The notes under the pieces are model-generated. The model searched no databases, was not told the DNA's origin, and saw nothing but the letters and a program-made list of their open reading frames with translations. From contig CBDEGO010000003.1 of assembly GCA_965237995.1 (NCBI GenBank), positions 558,001 to 622,000 of the forward strand: a DNA stretch of 64,000 nt, written 5' to 3'. The position numbers were made by a program, and so were the translations under genes. This document shows positions 56,179-64,000 of the stretch, in pieces. Every line of letters begins with the position of its first letter. Positions within the stretch are counted from its first letter, which is position 1. This DNA is from JAAELZ01 sp965237995 (GTDB taxonomy: Bacteria; Pseudomonadota; Gammaproteobacteria; Arenicellales; Poriferihabitantaceae).

Positions 56179-56204
56179 AAAGGGTGAGTTATGACCCACC
56201 CTTT
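56179..56204 (-). terminator. hairpin in the dnaK-dnaJ gap
   Basis: An 8-bp stem AAAGGGTG / CACCCTTT with a 10-base loop, with a T-rich run on the minus-strand side (TTTTTATT). Read in the dnaK-to-dnaJ direction, it is an intrinsic terminator candidate that would lower dnaJ expression relative to dnaK. It may be only partly effective, since dnaJ has no other promoter I can name. Confidence 0.65.
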
Positions 56205-56249
56205 CCATCCTAATTAATTTGACATAACCGAGCCGATAGCGTGATGGGG

Positions 56250-58166
56250 TTAACTCGGCTTTTGGTCGTCGTCCATTTCTTCAAACTCAGCATCAACGAT
56301 ATCATCGTCTGCTGCGCCGCCGTCTGGACTCTCTGGGCCAGCCTCTGCATCTGATTCTGCATAGGCCTGTTCAGCTACTTTTTGACTCGCTTCCATCAAC
56401 GTTTGTGTTTTAGCGTCGATATCCGCTTTATCATCCGTTTTTAATGATTCGCCTAAATCTGCAATGGCAACCTCAACGGCTTTTTTAGTGCTGTCGTCAA
56501 CTTTATCGCCTAAGTCATCTAATGACTTTTTAGCCTGATGCATTAAGCCTTCACCTTGGTTTTTTGCATCCACTAGCTCTCGCTTTTCACGATCACTATC
56601 GGCGTTTTCTTCTGCCTCACGCACCATCTTTTCAATTTCTTCGTCAGATAATCCGCTACCCGCTTTAATCACAATGGTGTTTTCTTTACCCGTCGCCTTA
56701 TCTTTAGCAGACACATTTAAGATACCGTTTGCATCAATATCAAAAGTGACTTCAATTTGCGGCGTACCACGCGGGGCAGGAGGAATATCTGATAAATCAA
56801 ACCGCCCTAACGACTTATTATCCGCCACCATCTGACGCTCACCTTGGCATACGTGTACCGTTACCGCAGGTTGATTATCATCGGCCGTAGAGAATACTTG
56901 GCTAGCCTTAGTCGGAATAGTCGTGTTTTTCTCAATAAGTTTAGTCATCACATTCCCTAGGGTTTCAATGCCTAAAGAAAGTGGTGTCACATCCAACAGT
57001 AAAACGTCTTTTACTTCACCCGATAGCACACCGCCTTGCACTGAAGCGCCAACTGCAACTGCTTCATCTGGATTCACGTCACGACGCACCTCTTTGCCAA
57101 AAAACTCAGTCACGGCTTCTTGCACTTTGGGCATACGTGTTTGCCCGCCAACTAAAATAACGTCATCGATTTCGCTGGCGCTTAAACCAGCGTCTTTTAA
57201 CGCAGTGCGGCAAGGTTCAATTGAACGCTTAATTAAGTCTTCAACCAAGGCTTCGAGCTTAGCGCGAGAAAGTTTGATATTCAGATGCTTTGGCCCGCTC
57301 GCATCCGCTGTAATATAAGGCAAGTTGATTTCAGTTTGCGATGTGGTAGAAAGTTCAATTTTCGCTTTCTCCGCTGCTTCTTTTAAACGTTGCAAAGCCA
57401 ATGGATCATTCTTAAGGTCGAATGCTTGGTCTTTTTTAAATTCGTCTGCCACGTAATCGATTAAGCGAATATCAAAGTCTTCACCGCCTAAGAACGTATC
57501 ACCATTGGTCGATAACACTTCAAATTGCTGCTCGCCATCAAGGTCTGCGATTTCGATAATAGAAACGTCAAAGGTTCCACCACCCAAATCATAAACAACG
57601 ATAGTCTTGTCGCCTTTAACTTTGTCTAGGCCAAATGCTAATGCTGCGGCTGTTGGCTCATTGATAATGCGCTTGACTTCTAAACCGGCAATTTTTCCAG
57701 CATCTTTAGTCGCCTGACGCTGTGAATCGTTAAAATAAGCAGGCACTGTAATAACCGCTTCAGTCACTTCTTCGCCTAAATAATCTTCAGCGGTAGACTT
57801 CATTTTCTGCAAGATTTTTGCAGACACCTCTTGCGGCGACATCTGTTTGCCGTCCACTTCAATCCAAGCATCGCCATTTTTAGCTTTGACAATTTTGTAA
57901 GGCATTAAATCAATGTCACGCTGCACAACCTCTTCGTCAAACTTGCGACCGATTAAACGCTTTACTGCAAAAATAGTTTTCTCAGGGTTAGTCACCGCTT
58001 GACGCTTTGCAGCATCGCCAACCAAAACCTGATCATCCGCAAACGCAACAACGGATGGTGTCGTCCTGCGACCCTCAGCATTCTCAATGACTTTTGGTGC
58101 ATCACCTTCCATTAAAGCGACACAAGAGTTGGTCGTACCCAAATCAATTCCAATAACTTTAGCCAT
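56250..58166 (-). CDS. dnaK: chaperone protein DnaK (Hsp70)
   Basis: DnaK folds and protects client proteins. At 638 residues it has the ATPase domain signatures IGIDLGTTNSCVALMEGD, VYDLGGGTFDVSIIEIAD and ILVGGQTRMPKVQEAV, the linker VLLLDVTPLSLGIET, and a C-terminal lid ending in an acidic tail (VDAEFEEMDDDQ). It lies 81 bases downstream of grpE. Normal for the family throughout. Confidence 0.98.
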   Translation of the reverse strand: MAKVIGIDLGTTNSCVALMEGDAPKVIENAEGRRTTPSVVAFADDQVLVGDAAKRQAVTNPEKTIFAVKRLIGRKFDEEVVQRDIDLMPYKIVKAKNGDAWIEVDGKQMSPQEVSAKILQKMKSTAEDYLGEEVTEAVITVPAYFNDSQRQATKDAGKIAGLEVKRIINEPTAAALAFGLDKVKGDKTIVVYDLGGGTFDVSIIEIADLDGEQQFEVLSTNGDTFLGGEDFDIRLIDYVADEFKKDQAFDLKNDPLALQRLKEAAEKAKIELSTTSQTEINLPYITADASGPKHLNIKLSRAKLEALVEDLIKRSIEPCRTALKDAGLSASEIDDVILVGGQTRMPKVQEAVTEFFGKEVRRDVNPDEAVAVGASVQGGVLSGEVKDVLLLDVTPLSLGIETLGNVMTKLIEKNTTIPTKASQVFSTADDNQPAVTVHVCQGERQMVADNKSLGRFDLSDIPPAPRGTPQIEVTFDIDANGILNVSAKDKATGKENTIVIKAGSGLSDEEIEKMVREAEENADSDREKRELVDAKNQGEGLMHQAKKSLDDLGDKVDDSTKKAVEVAIADLGESLKTDDKADIDAKTQTLMEASQKVAEQAYAESDAEAGPESPDGGAADDDIVDAEFEEMDDDQKPS

Positions 58167-58247
58167 GTTTTAGTAACCTCTTAAAATTCTGTAGTTGTGT
58201 ATCTGTTTTACAATATGGGAGTGCTTTAAGTGTTTTAAAGCCCTTAT

Positions 58248-58892
58248 CTATTTCTTTTGCGGACCGCTGGAAACAATCACCATCGCAGGGCGTAATAGCC
58301 TTGTATTCAACTGGTAGCCTGTCTGAATGACGGCAATAATTTGATTCGCTTCAAGCTCATCTGAAGGTTGCATCGTCATCGCTTGGTGTAATTCTGGGTC
58401 AACCGCATCACCCGTTTCAGGTTTAATTTCAGAGATATTGAATCGGTCAAATATGGTGTCCAATTGACGCGTGGTTAACGATAAACCTTCATTCATTTGT
58501 TTGATCAGTTGCTCACCACTATCTTCTTGCAAATCAACTTGCGACGCCTGATCAAGGCTGTCTTTAACTTGCAACAATTCTTTAGCAAAGCTTTCCAAAG
58601 CAAATTTACGTGCCCTTTCTACTTCTTTAGTTGATATTCTGCGCGTATTGTCTGTTTCCGCCTTAGCGCGAACATATTGATCTGCTAAATCAGCATTGCT
58701 TTTCTCCAGCTCTATTACACGCTCGGCGAGTTCTTCAATGCTAGATTCTTCTAATATTTCAGTAATTTCACTCTCAGCTTCAGGCTGATCTTCATCTGCA
58801 TCGATTTCAGCATCAAGCGACGCTTCTTCGATAACCTCATCTTGTATATCGGAGTTATCTTGCGTGTCAGTAGTTTCGTTTTTTTCACCCAT
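58248..58892 (-). CDS. grpE: nucleotide exchange factor GrpE
   Basis: GrpE releases ADP from DnaK. The 214-residue protein (ATG 58892) has an acidic, low-complexity N-terminus (EVIEEASLDAEIDADEDQPE), a long coiled coil (ERVIELEKSNADLADQYVRA, KAETDNTRRISTKEVERARK) and the GrpE beta domain with DPELHQAMTMQPSDELEANQ, then QTGYQLNTRLLRPAMVIVSS. A codon at 58904 is possible but less likely. First gene of the grpE-dnaK-dnaJ run. Confidence 0.97.
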   Translation of the reverse strand: MGEKNETTDTQDNSDIQDEVIEEASLDAEIDADEDQPEAESEITEILEESSIEELAERVIELEKSNADLADQYVRAKAETDNTRRISTKEVERARKFALESFAKELLQVKDSLDQASQVDLQEDSGEQLIKQMNEGLSLTTRQLDTIFDRFNISEIKPETGDAVDPELHQAMTMQPSDELEANQIIAVIQTGYQLNTRLLRPAMVIVSSGPQKK

Positions 58893-58946
58893 TGCTAACC
58901 TCAAAAATGATAGACCATATGATTACATGTTAATTCGACGAATTAA

Positions 58947-58973
58947 GTGGGGATAGCCCTAAACTAATGCAAG
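58947..58973 (-). promoter_or_regulatory. sigma-32-like heat-shock promoter of grpE-dnaK-dnaJ
   Basis: On the minus strand CTTGCAT (58967-58973) and CCCCAC (58947-58952) are separated by 14 bases. This resembles the sigma-32 consensus CTTGAAA and CCCCATNT, about 55-80 bases upstream of the grpE start. The -35 element deviates at one or two positions. No CIRCE-type inverted repeat is visible in the gap. Confidence 0.55.
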
Positions 58974-59173
58974 ACCAAAAAGGTACGTTTTTTGTTGTAA
59001 AGTTAAATAGGCCCTCTTTTCGCCCTAGCTTGCCAACCGAAGTTTTTTTGCTTTAACAAAATCAGAATCCGACACCCATTGAATTTAAACTCCACAGTTT
59101 GCACACTAAAATCAACTTCTCTTTATTGATAAAAGTAAGCTAGAATTATGATTATATTCATATATTTATAGCT

Positions 59174-59815
59174 ATGGCTTGCCAAAACTTATTGAAAACA
59201 AAGCTAATAACGATCTTAACTAGCGCTTATATAATGGTGGGGTGCAGTAGCGGTGGCACAGGTGGTGGCGCGGGTGCGCAAAACATTGGAGTAGTGAATG
59301 GCGATAACGGAATCATTTTTTCTTCTTCTGTCATCGCTACAGATGGTATTAGCGTTGACACGGTGTTGGGTGTTTGTAAAGCTGCATCGACAAATGCAGA
59401 TGGCACCATCACTGAAGAGGTGCTTGAACCTGGATTATTCACAAAGACAGGCACTCTCACAATCTCAGCCCAATCAACGGCCAGTCTAGTTGACCCAAAT
59501 CTATTTCCGTCTGGAACGACCTTTAATAGCTACACCGTCACCTATGCTAAACAAGGCGACGCTCAAGCACCCACGCTATCACCACGAACACACGCCCAAT
59601 CGATTACACTGATCTCTGGAACAGCTACTGTTAGCGCCCCCATCATACTATTTGATCTAGGTTCAACACATCGGGAGTATAGCGCGCAAAACCCACTTGG
59701 CCTTGTATATAGCTATCAGGTATCAGTTACTGCGAACGGGCAAACTTTATCGGGTAGGCCAATTGTGATCACCGCAACTACATTTTTAGAAATCGGTAAT
59801 TTTGACCTCTGCTAA
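59174..59815 (+). CDS. putative lipoprotein
   Basis: A 213-residue exported protein with a lipobox: TSAYIMVGCSSGGTGGGAGA, the acylated Cys at about residue 24, then a Gly-rich linker. The mature domain is Thr/Ser rich with strand-like stretches (TFNSYTVTYAKQGD, YSYQVSVTANGQTLSGRPIV), suggesting a beta-sandwich. No family recognised. It lies between grpE and hrcA, in the opposite orientation to both, which is unusual for this cluster. Confidence 0.7.
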   Translation: MACQNLLKTKLITILTSAYIMVGCSSGGTGGGAGAQNIGVVNGDNGIIFSSSVIATDGISVDTVLGVCKAASTNADGTITEEVLEPGLFTKTGTLTISAQSTASLVDPNLFPSGTTFNSYTVTYAKQGDAQAPTLSPRTHAQSITLISGTATVSAPIILFDLGSTHREYSAQNPLGLVYSYQVSVTANGQTLSGRPIVITATTFLEIGNFDLC

Positions 59816-59886
59816 CTACTGACAGCTAATTCTGACTTTATCAAAGGCTAAATAACCAGAATTTAGACCTAGGCAAGCTCCTAGTT

Positions 59887-60936
59887 CTAGTCATTGTTCG
59901 CCAACGCATTGGATAACAACTTAGACGTCACATCGACAACAGAAACCACTTGATCATAGGCCATGCGCGTTGGCCCAACTACCCCCAAGACCCCAACGCG
60001 TTTGCCTTCTTTTTCATAGGGCATGGCAACGACCGAGCAAGCTTCAAGCGCCTCGTAACCTGATTCCTCGCCGATATAAATGCTAACGCCTTCTCCGTGA
60101 AGACTTTTGCTAACCAAATCTAGCAGTACTCGCTTGGTATGAAAGGTATCTAACACGCCTTTTAACTGATCAGTTTGATCAAAGTCTGGTAGGTTGATCA
60201 GCTTATCCTCACCACTGACTAACACTCCGGTTTGTTCACCATCTTTTGTTTCGAGCAAACCTTGCGCTACCTCTACTGCCGTTTGCATGGCTTGGTGCAT
60301 TGAGTTGGAATCAAGCTGCATTTTCTTGAGCAAGTCTAATTTAACCTCTGCCATAGAGCGCCTTGCATAAGCGTCATTAAAGTAATTTGCCGCCTGCACC
60401 AGTTCTGACTCCGAGTATTTTTGATTAACCTTTATCACTTTATTTTCTACCAAGCCGTCTTCAGTGACTAATATCGCCAGAATGCGTAAATCACTCAATC
60501 TCAAGAATTCAATTTGTCTAAAAGTGCTGTATTCGCTATCTGGCATGGAAACCACACCGGCAAATGAAGTTAACTTCGAAAGCACCTGCGAGGCATTTTG
60601 CATTAACTCCTTAGGGTCATCATAGCGACCGAGCACCTGCTGGATATGCTCACTAGAACTTGAAGCAATAGGTTGGCTGTTCAACATACTATTGATATAT
60701 ACGCGGTAACCCGCGCTAGTCGGGATGCGCCCTGCCGACGTGTGCGGAGCCTTTATCAGCCCAAGCTGTTCAAGCTCTGCCATTACATTGCGTACCGTTG
60801 CAGAACTAACTTGCAAATTATCAGACTTGGACAGTGTCGTTGACCCAACTGGCGAGCCGGTGTCAACATAATGTCGAATTAACTGATTGAGGACAGTACC
60901 TGCGCGACTAGAGATGTCGTTTACGTTATCTGGCAA
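59887..60936 (-). CDS. hrcA: heat-inducible transcription repressor HrcA
   Basis: HrcA represses chaperone genes at CIRCE elements. The 349-residue protein has an N-terminal winged helix (AGTVLNQLIRHYVDTGSPVG, STTLSKSDNLQVSSATVRNV), then APHTSAGRIPTSAGYRVYIN, and C-terminal GVLGVVGPTRMAYDQVVSVV, all typical. The start is TTG at 60936. It is divergent from nadK. An intervening lipoprotein separates it from grpE. Confidence 0.94.
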   Translation of the reverse strand: MPDNVNDISSRAGTVLNQLIRHYVDTGSPVGSTTLSKSDNLQVSSATVRNVMAELEQLGLIKAPHTSAGRIPTSAGYRVYINSMLNSQPIASSSSEHIQQVLGRYDDPKELMQNASQVLSKLTSFAGVVSMPDSEYSTFRQIEFLRLSDLRILAILVTEDGLVENKVIKVNQKYSESELVQAANYFNDAYARRSMAEVKLDLLKKMQLDSNSMHQAMQTAVEVAQGLLETKDGEQTGVLVSGEDKLINLPDFDQTDQLKGVLDTFHTKRVLLDLVSKSLHGEGVSIYIGEESGYEALEACSVVAMPYEKEGKRVGVLGVVGPTRMAYDQVVSVVDVTSKLLSNALANND

Positions 60937-61005
60937 TGGTTTAAATATACGCGGTTTAATTGAGTGGTTATAATACCAAACTGTATAAAAGTCTGCTTGT
61001 AGAGA

Positions 61006-61866
61006 ATGGATAAGATCACGGTCGGTTTATTCGGCAAATACGCCTCCAATAGTGTCGAAGCGCCTTTACTTAAAGTAAAAGCGCTTTTGGAGAGCTATGG
61101 CGCGACCGTTTTACTGGGCGACAGCACTTCTACTGACTTAACTAATCTACAAATGCTCGCCACAGCAACAGACTATCAAAGCTTAGATTTTGCCGTTGTA
61201 GTCGGCGGCGATGGCACCTTATTGCACGCCGCACGCGCTTTAGCGCCCTATTGCGTACCGATAGTGGGCATTAACTTAGGCCGCTTAGGTTTTTTAACCG
61301 ACATACCTGCTGACGAAATAGAACAAGGCATAAAAGCAATTAAAAATGGCCAATACACTATTGAAAAGCGCACAATGCTACGCACAGAGTTATTGTCAAA
61401 TGACGAAGCGCCTAACCAATTTATTTCTTTAAACGATACAGTAGTGAGCAAGGGGGACAGCGGGCGATTAATTGAAGTTGATATCCATGTCGATGGGGTC
61501 TTTGTTTCACGTACCCGTAGCGATGGTATGATTATCGCCACACCTACTGGCTCAACAGCTTACGCCTTGTCCGCTGGCGGACCCATCATAGAGCCCACGT
61601 TACACGTATTAGCGATTGTGCCGATCAGTCCACATACACTAAGCCATCGGCCAATCATCATTAATCAGCACAGTGTAATCGATATTTCTCTCATTGATTT
61701 AGACGATAACCAAGCCGTGCTGACTACTGATGGCGTAGTAAGAAGGCACTTAAAGCACAATGATACTTTGAAGATTCGTAATGCGGATGTTGAACTGATG
61801 CTAATGCGAATTAATGACCATAATCACTTCGAAGCTTTGCGCTCAAAACTTGGATGGTCTTACTAA
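61006..61866 (+). CDS. nadK: NAD kinase
   Basis: Phosphorylates NAD to NADP. In 286 residues the GGDG motif (residues 67-70, Asp69) lies in AVVVGGDGTLLHAARALAPY, then GINLGRLGFLTDI, and the substrate motif SRTRSDGMIIATPTGSTAYA. All key residues are present. The start ATG is 1006 bases into the last 62-kb block, and recN follows 30 bases downstream, as in many gammaproteobacteria. Confidence 0.97.
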   Translation: MDKITVGLFGKYASNSVEAPLLKVKALLESYGATVLLGDSTSTDLTNLQMLATATDYQSLDFAVVVGGDGTLLHAARALAPYCVPIVGINLGRLGFLTDIPADEIEQGIKAIKNGQYTIEKRTMLRTELLSNDEAPNQFISLNDTVVSKGDSGRLIEVDIHVDGVFVSRTRSDGMIIATPTGSTAYALSAGGPIIEPTLHVLAIVPISPHTLSHRPIIINQHSVIDISLIDLDDNQAVLTTDGVVRRHLKHNDTLKIRNADVELMLMRINDHNHFEALRSKLGWSY

Positions 61867-61896
61867 ACCCAACCCCCTGATTGCCAGACTAATACG

Positions 61897-63564
61897 GTGC
61901 TTGATTGGATTGATATTAAAAATTTTGCTATTGCAAAGCATGTCGAACTAGAGTTCGGTAGCGGGCTGAGCGTGATTACCGGCGAAACTGGCGCGGGCAA
62001 ATCACTGGTTATCAATGCGCTTAACGCAGTTTTAGGCAACCGCATTGATACTTCGCTTGTTCGCCATGGTCAATCCTCAGCAGAAATTCAAGCTAGTTTT
62101 ACTTTAGACTCAGAGCATATCGGATTAGTTTGGTTACGCGACAATGATCTTGAAGATGAAAATCAATGCATACTTCGGCGTGTTATTTCTGTAGAAAAAA
62201 CCAACCGCGCTTATATTAACGGGAGAGCAGTATCGGCTACCCAGTTACGGGAGCTTGGCGTTATGTTGATTGATATTCATGGGCAACACGAACATCAATC
62301 ATTAATGAAACCGCAGGCACAGCTGGCTTTGATTGATCAGTTTGGTAAAACTGATAAACTGGCCGCGCAACTAGCACTTCAGTACAAAGATTTAAAACTA
62401 GAACAAGACGAGCTTGAGCAGCTGTTAACGCAAGAAAATGACACTAAGGATAGGCTTGATTTAATTAATTTTCAGTTAACAGAGCTAACTGCTTTTGCAC
62501 CCGCCCTCGATGAATGGCCACACTTAGAACAAGAGCATAAGCGCTTGCACCATCAAGCCGACGTGGCAAATGTAAAAGCAGCTGTAAACACATCACTCAT
62601 TGATACCCACGAAGGGACTGCAGCAATAGAGCAAATTGCCACTTCACGTAGTCAACTAGAGTCGCTAACCAGCATTTTACCTGAAGCCTCACAGCACATT
62701 AATGGCTTGCTAGAAATAGAAACTTTACTCACAGAACTAGCTCGAGAAATTGATTCAACGCTGAGTCAGTCAGAATTAGACCATGAGCGACTCAGCCAAA
62801 TTGAAGTTCGATATTCTGAATATCATACACTCGCCAGAAAATACCAAACTACGCCAGAGCAGCTATTCAATAAGTTTGAACAGATGCAAGAAACACAAGC
62901 TGCCTTGCAAAACCCTGAGCTTGAAAAGGAGGCGCTAAAAGCGAGCATTAAAGAAAAATTGGCGCATTTCAAAACCTTAGCCGCTAGACTATCCAGTAAG
63001 CGCGAGAGCGCTGCTGCTAACTTAGCAGAATCCGTCAGTGAATCTATGCAGCAGCTGGGAATGAAAGGTGGCAGCTTGCAAGCAAAACTAAAACCTACAG
63101 GAGAAGACAAAATATCTTCAAATGGAAATGAAACCATTGAGCTTGAAGTCATCACTAACCCTGGTTTTCCTGCGCAAGCGTTGACTCGAATTGCTTCGGG
63201 TGGGGAGCTATCTCGCATTTCTTTAGCTATACAAGTGTTACTAGCCAAAGATAAAAACGAACAAAGTATGGTGTTTGATGAAGTTGACGTAGGCATAGGT
63301 GGCCAAACTGCTGCCATCGTTGGAAAACTATTGAATCAACTTGCGGTTCATAGTCAAATCTTGTGCATTACCCATCTTGCTCAAGTTGCCGCACAAGGCA
63401 ACTCACACTACAAAGTAGTCAAGAGCAGCACCGACGAAACTGAAACAAGCATCGTACAACTAAATGCAGCTGAACGAATTAATGAAATAGCAAGAATGGT
63501 CGGCGGAGAACAGCTCACTAAGGCGTCTCTAGCGCACGCCGAGAGCCTGTTAGCGAGTTCTTAG
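61897..63564 (+). CDS. recN: DNA repair protein RecN
   Basis: An SMC-like ATPase for double-strand break repair. The 555 residues start with GTG at 61897 (read MLDWIDIKNFAIAKHVELEF). Walker A is GETGAGKSLVINAL (about 29-42), a long coiled coil (about 150-380) follows, and the signature RIASGGELSRISLAIQVLLA and Walker B MVFDEVDVGIGG close the ATPase head. Downstream of nadK by 30 bases. Confidence 0.97.
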   Translation: MLDWIDIKNFAIAKHVELEFGSGLSVITGETGAGKSLVINALNAVLGNRIDTSLVRHGQSSAEIQASFTLDSEHIGLVWLRDNDLEDENQCILRRVISVEKTNRAYINGRAVSATQLRELGVMLIDIHGQHEHQSLMKPQAQLALIDQFGKTDKLAAQLALQYKDLKLEQDELEQLLTQENDTKDRLDLINFQLTELTAFAPALDEWPHLEQEHKRLHHQADVANVKAAVNTSLIDTHEGTAAIEQIATSRSQLESLTSILPEASQHINGLLEIETLLTELAREIDSTLSQSELDHERLSQIEVRYSEYHTLARKYQTTPEQLFNKFEQMQETQAALQNPELEKEALKASIKEKLAHFKTLAARLSSKRESAAANLAESVSESMQQLGMKGGSLQAKLKPTGEDKISSNGNETIELEVITNPGFPAQALTRIASGGELSRISLAIQVLLAKDKNEQSMVFDEVDVGIGGQTAAIVGKLLNQLAVHSQILCITHLAQVAAQGNSHYKVVKSSTDETETSIVQLNAAERINEIARMVGGEQLTKASLAHAESLLASS

Positions 63565-63567
63565 TTT

Positions 63568-64000
63568 ATGTCGATCAAAGTAAGAACCGCTATCGCAAAC
63601 GACGCAACCGAGATTCATAGCTTACTTCTTAACTATAGTAAGCAGGAAGTACTGCTCCCTCGACCCTTAAGTGAAATTTATGCGCTGATTCCTCAATTTT
63701 TTGTCGCAGAAGACAATGGGCAAATTATTGGTTGCAGTGCATTAGAGATTTTTACCGCTGAATTAGGAGAGATTAGAAGTTTAGCTGTCGACCCAGATTA
63801 CAAAGGAGCAGGAATCGGAGCAATGCTATTAAACGCCGTTGAGAAGTACGCGATAACACTAGGCTTAACAAGAATGATGGCGCTGACTTACGTTGATGGG
63901 TTTTTCCATCAGTTTGGATATAAAACAGTTCCCATGACAGAATTACCCGAGAAAGTTTGGCGCGTGTGTGTAAAATGTCCGAAGTTTAATCATTGCGACG
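63568..64000 (+). CDS. GNAT acetyltransferase, ArgA-like, 3' end cut by window edge
   Basis: Starts ATG 63568, three bases after recN. The visible 144 codons include PLSEIYALIPQFFVAEDNGQ, AELGEIRSLAVDPDYKGAGI, and LPEKVWRVCVKCPKFNHCD. This follows the pattern of short N-acetylglutamate synthase-like GNAT proteins, which acetylate glutamate in arginine synthesis. The acetyl-CoA loop is YKGAGIGAMLLN. The C-terminus is outside the window. Closely linked to recN by position only. Confidence 0.88.
   Translation, partial: MSIKVRTAIANDATEIHSLLLNYSKQEVLLPRPLSEIYALIPQFFVAEDNGQIIGCSALEIFTAELGEIRSLAVDPDYKGAGIGAMLLNAVEKYAITLGLTRMMALTYVDGFFHQFGYKTVPMTELPEKVWRVCVKCPKFNHCD

Noticed and set aside
58893..59173. 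CIRCE operator upstream of grpE
   Set aside because: A TTAATTCGACGAATTAA palindrome is present, but it lacks the TTAGCACTC/GAGTGCTAA arms and spacing of CIRCE.
1..64000. CRISPR array, prophage or rRNA operon
   Set aside because: No evenly spaced direct repeats with unique spacers, no phage structural or integrase genes, and no rRNA-like sequence were seen in the window.

Overview
The window reads as chromosomal DNA of a free-living, probably marine, Gammaproteobacterium. Evidence: aat and bpt side by side, a TruD/RluC/QueC-D-E tRNA and rRNA modification set, gamma-type SppA, YoaA, RecN and NadK, and a grpE-dnaK-dnaJ cluster with an HrcA repressor. By eye, base composition is moderate in the housekeeping parts and clearly more AT-rich in the middle. 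I cannot name the species; an Arenicella-like lineage is only a guess.

Layout. 1-26.6 kb is ordinary core genome: homoserine dehydrogenase (cut by the window edge), a pip-rluC-Rieske-sppA operon, metC, a HIBADH-like dehydrogenase, ung with an FAD oxidoreductase, a radical-SAM SPL-family protein, truD-pyrF, a rhodanese with a DUF2459 lipoprotein, a preQ0 operon (queC, an unusual three-domain queD, queE), TerC and TSUP membrane proteins, rpmB-rpmG, infA-bpt-aat, a Nudix hydrolase, tsaD and panB.

26.6-28.1 kb is an insertion-sequence graveyard with decayed IS982, IS1595 and IS3 family fragments. 28.2-45.1 kb is an AT-rich accessory island for a surface polysaccharide: sqdB (UDP-sulfoquinovose synthase), glycosyltransferases, an epimerase, a 1124-residue sulfotransferase/coiled-coil/glycosyltransferase fusion, a second sulfotransferase, a two-gene Wzm/Wzt-type ABC exporter and a methyltransferase. 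Two apparently identical 1198-bp IS3-family copies bracket the exporter block, and a frameshifted IS982 element closes the island. Together these genes suggest a surface glycan carrying sulfonated sugar, sulfate or both. That is the most promising unusual system here.

46.4-64 kb returns to core genome: a small secreted Cys-containing protein, tRNA-Leu(CAA), two related 160-residue secreted proteins flanking ffh and a ypjD-like gene, tsaB-yoaA, rmlC-rmlD, dnaJ-dnaK-grpE, hrcA, and divergent nadK-recN followed by an ArgA-like acetyltransferase cut by the right edge. No CRISPR array, rRNA operon or recognisable prophage was seen.
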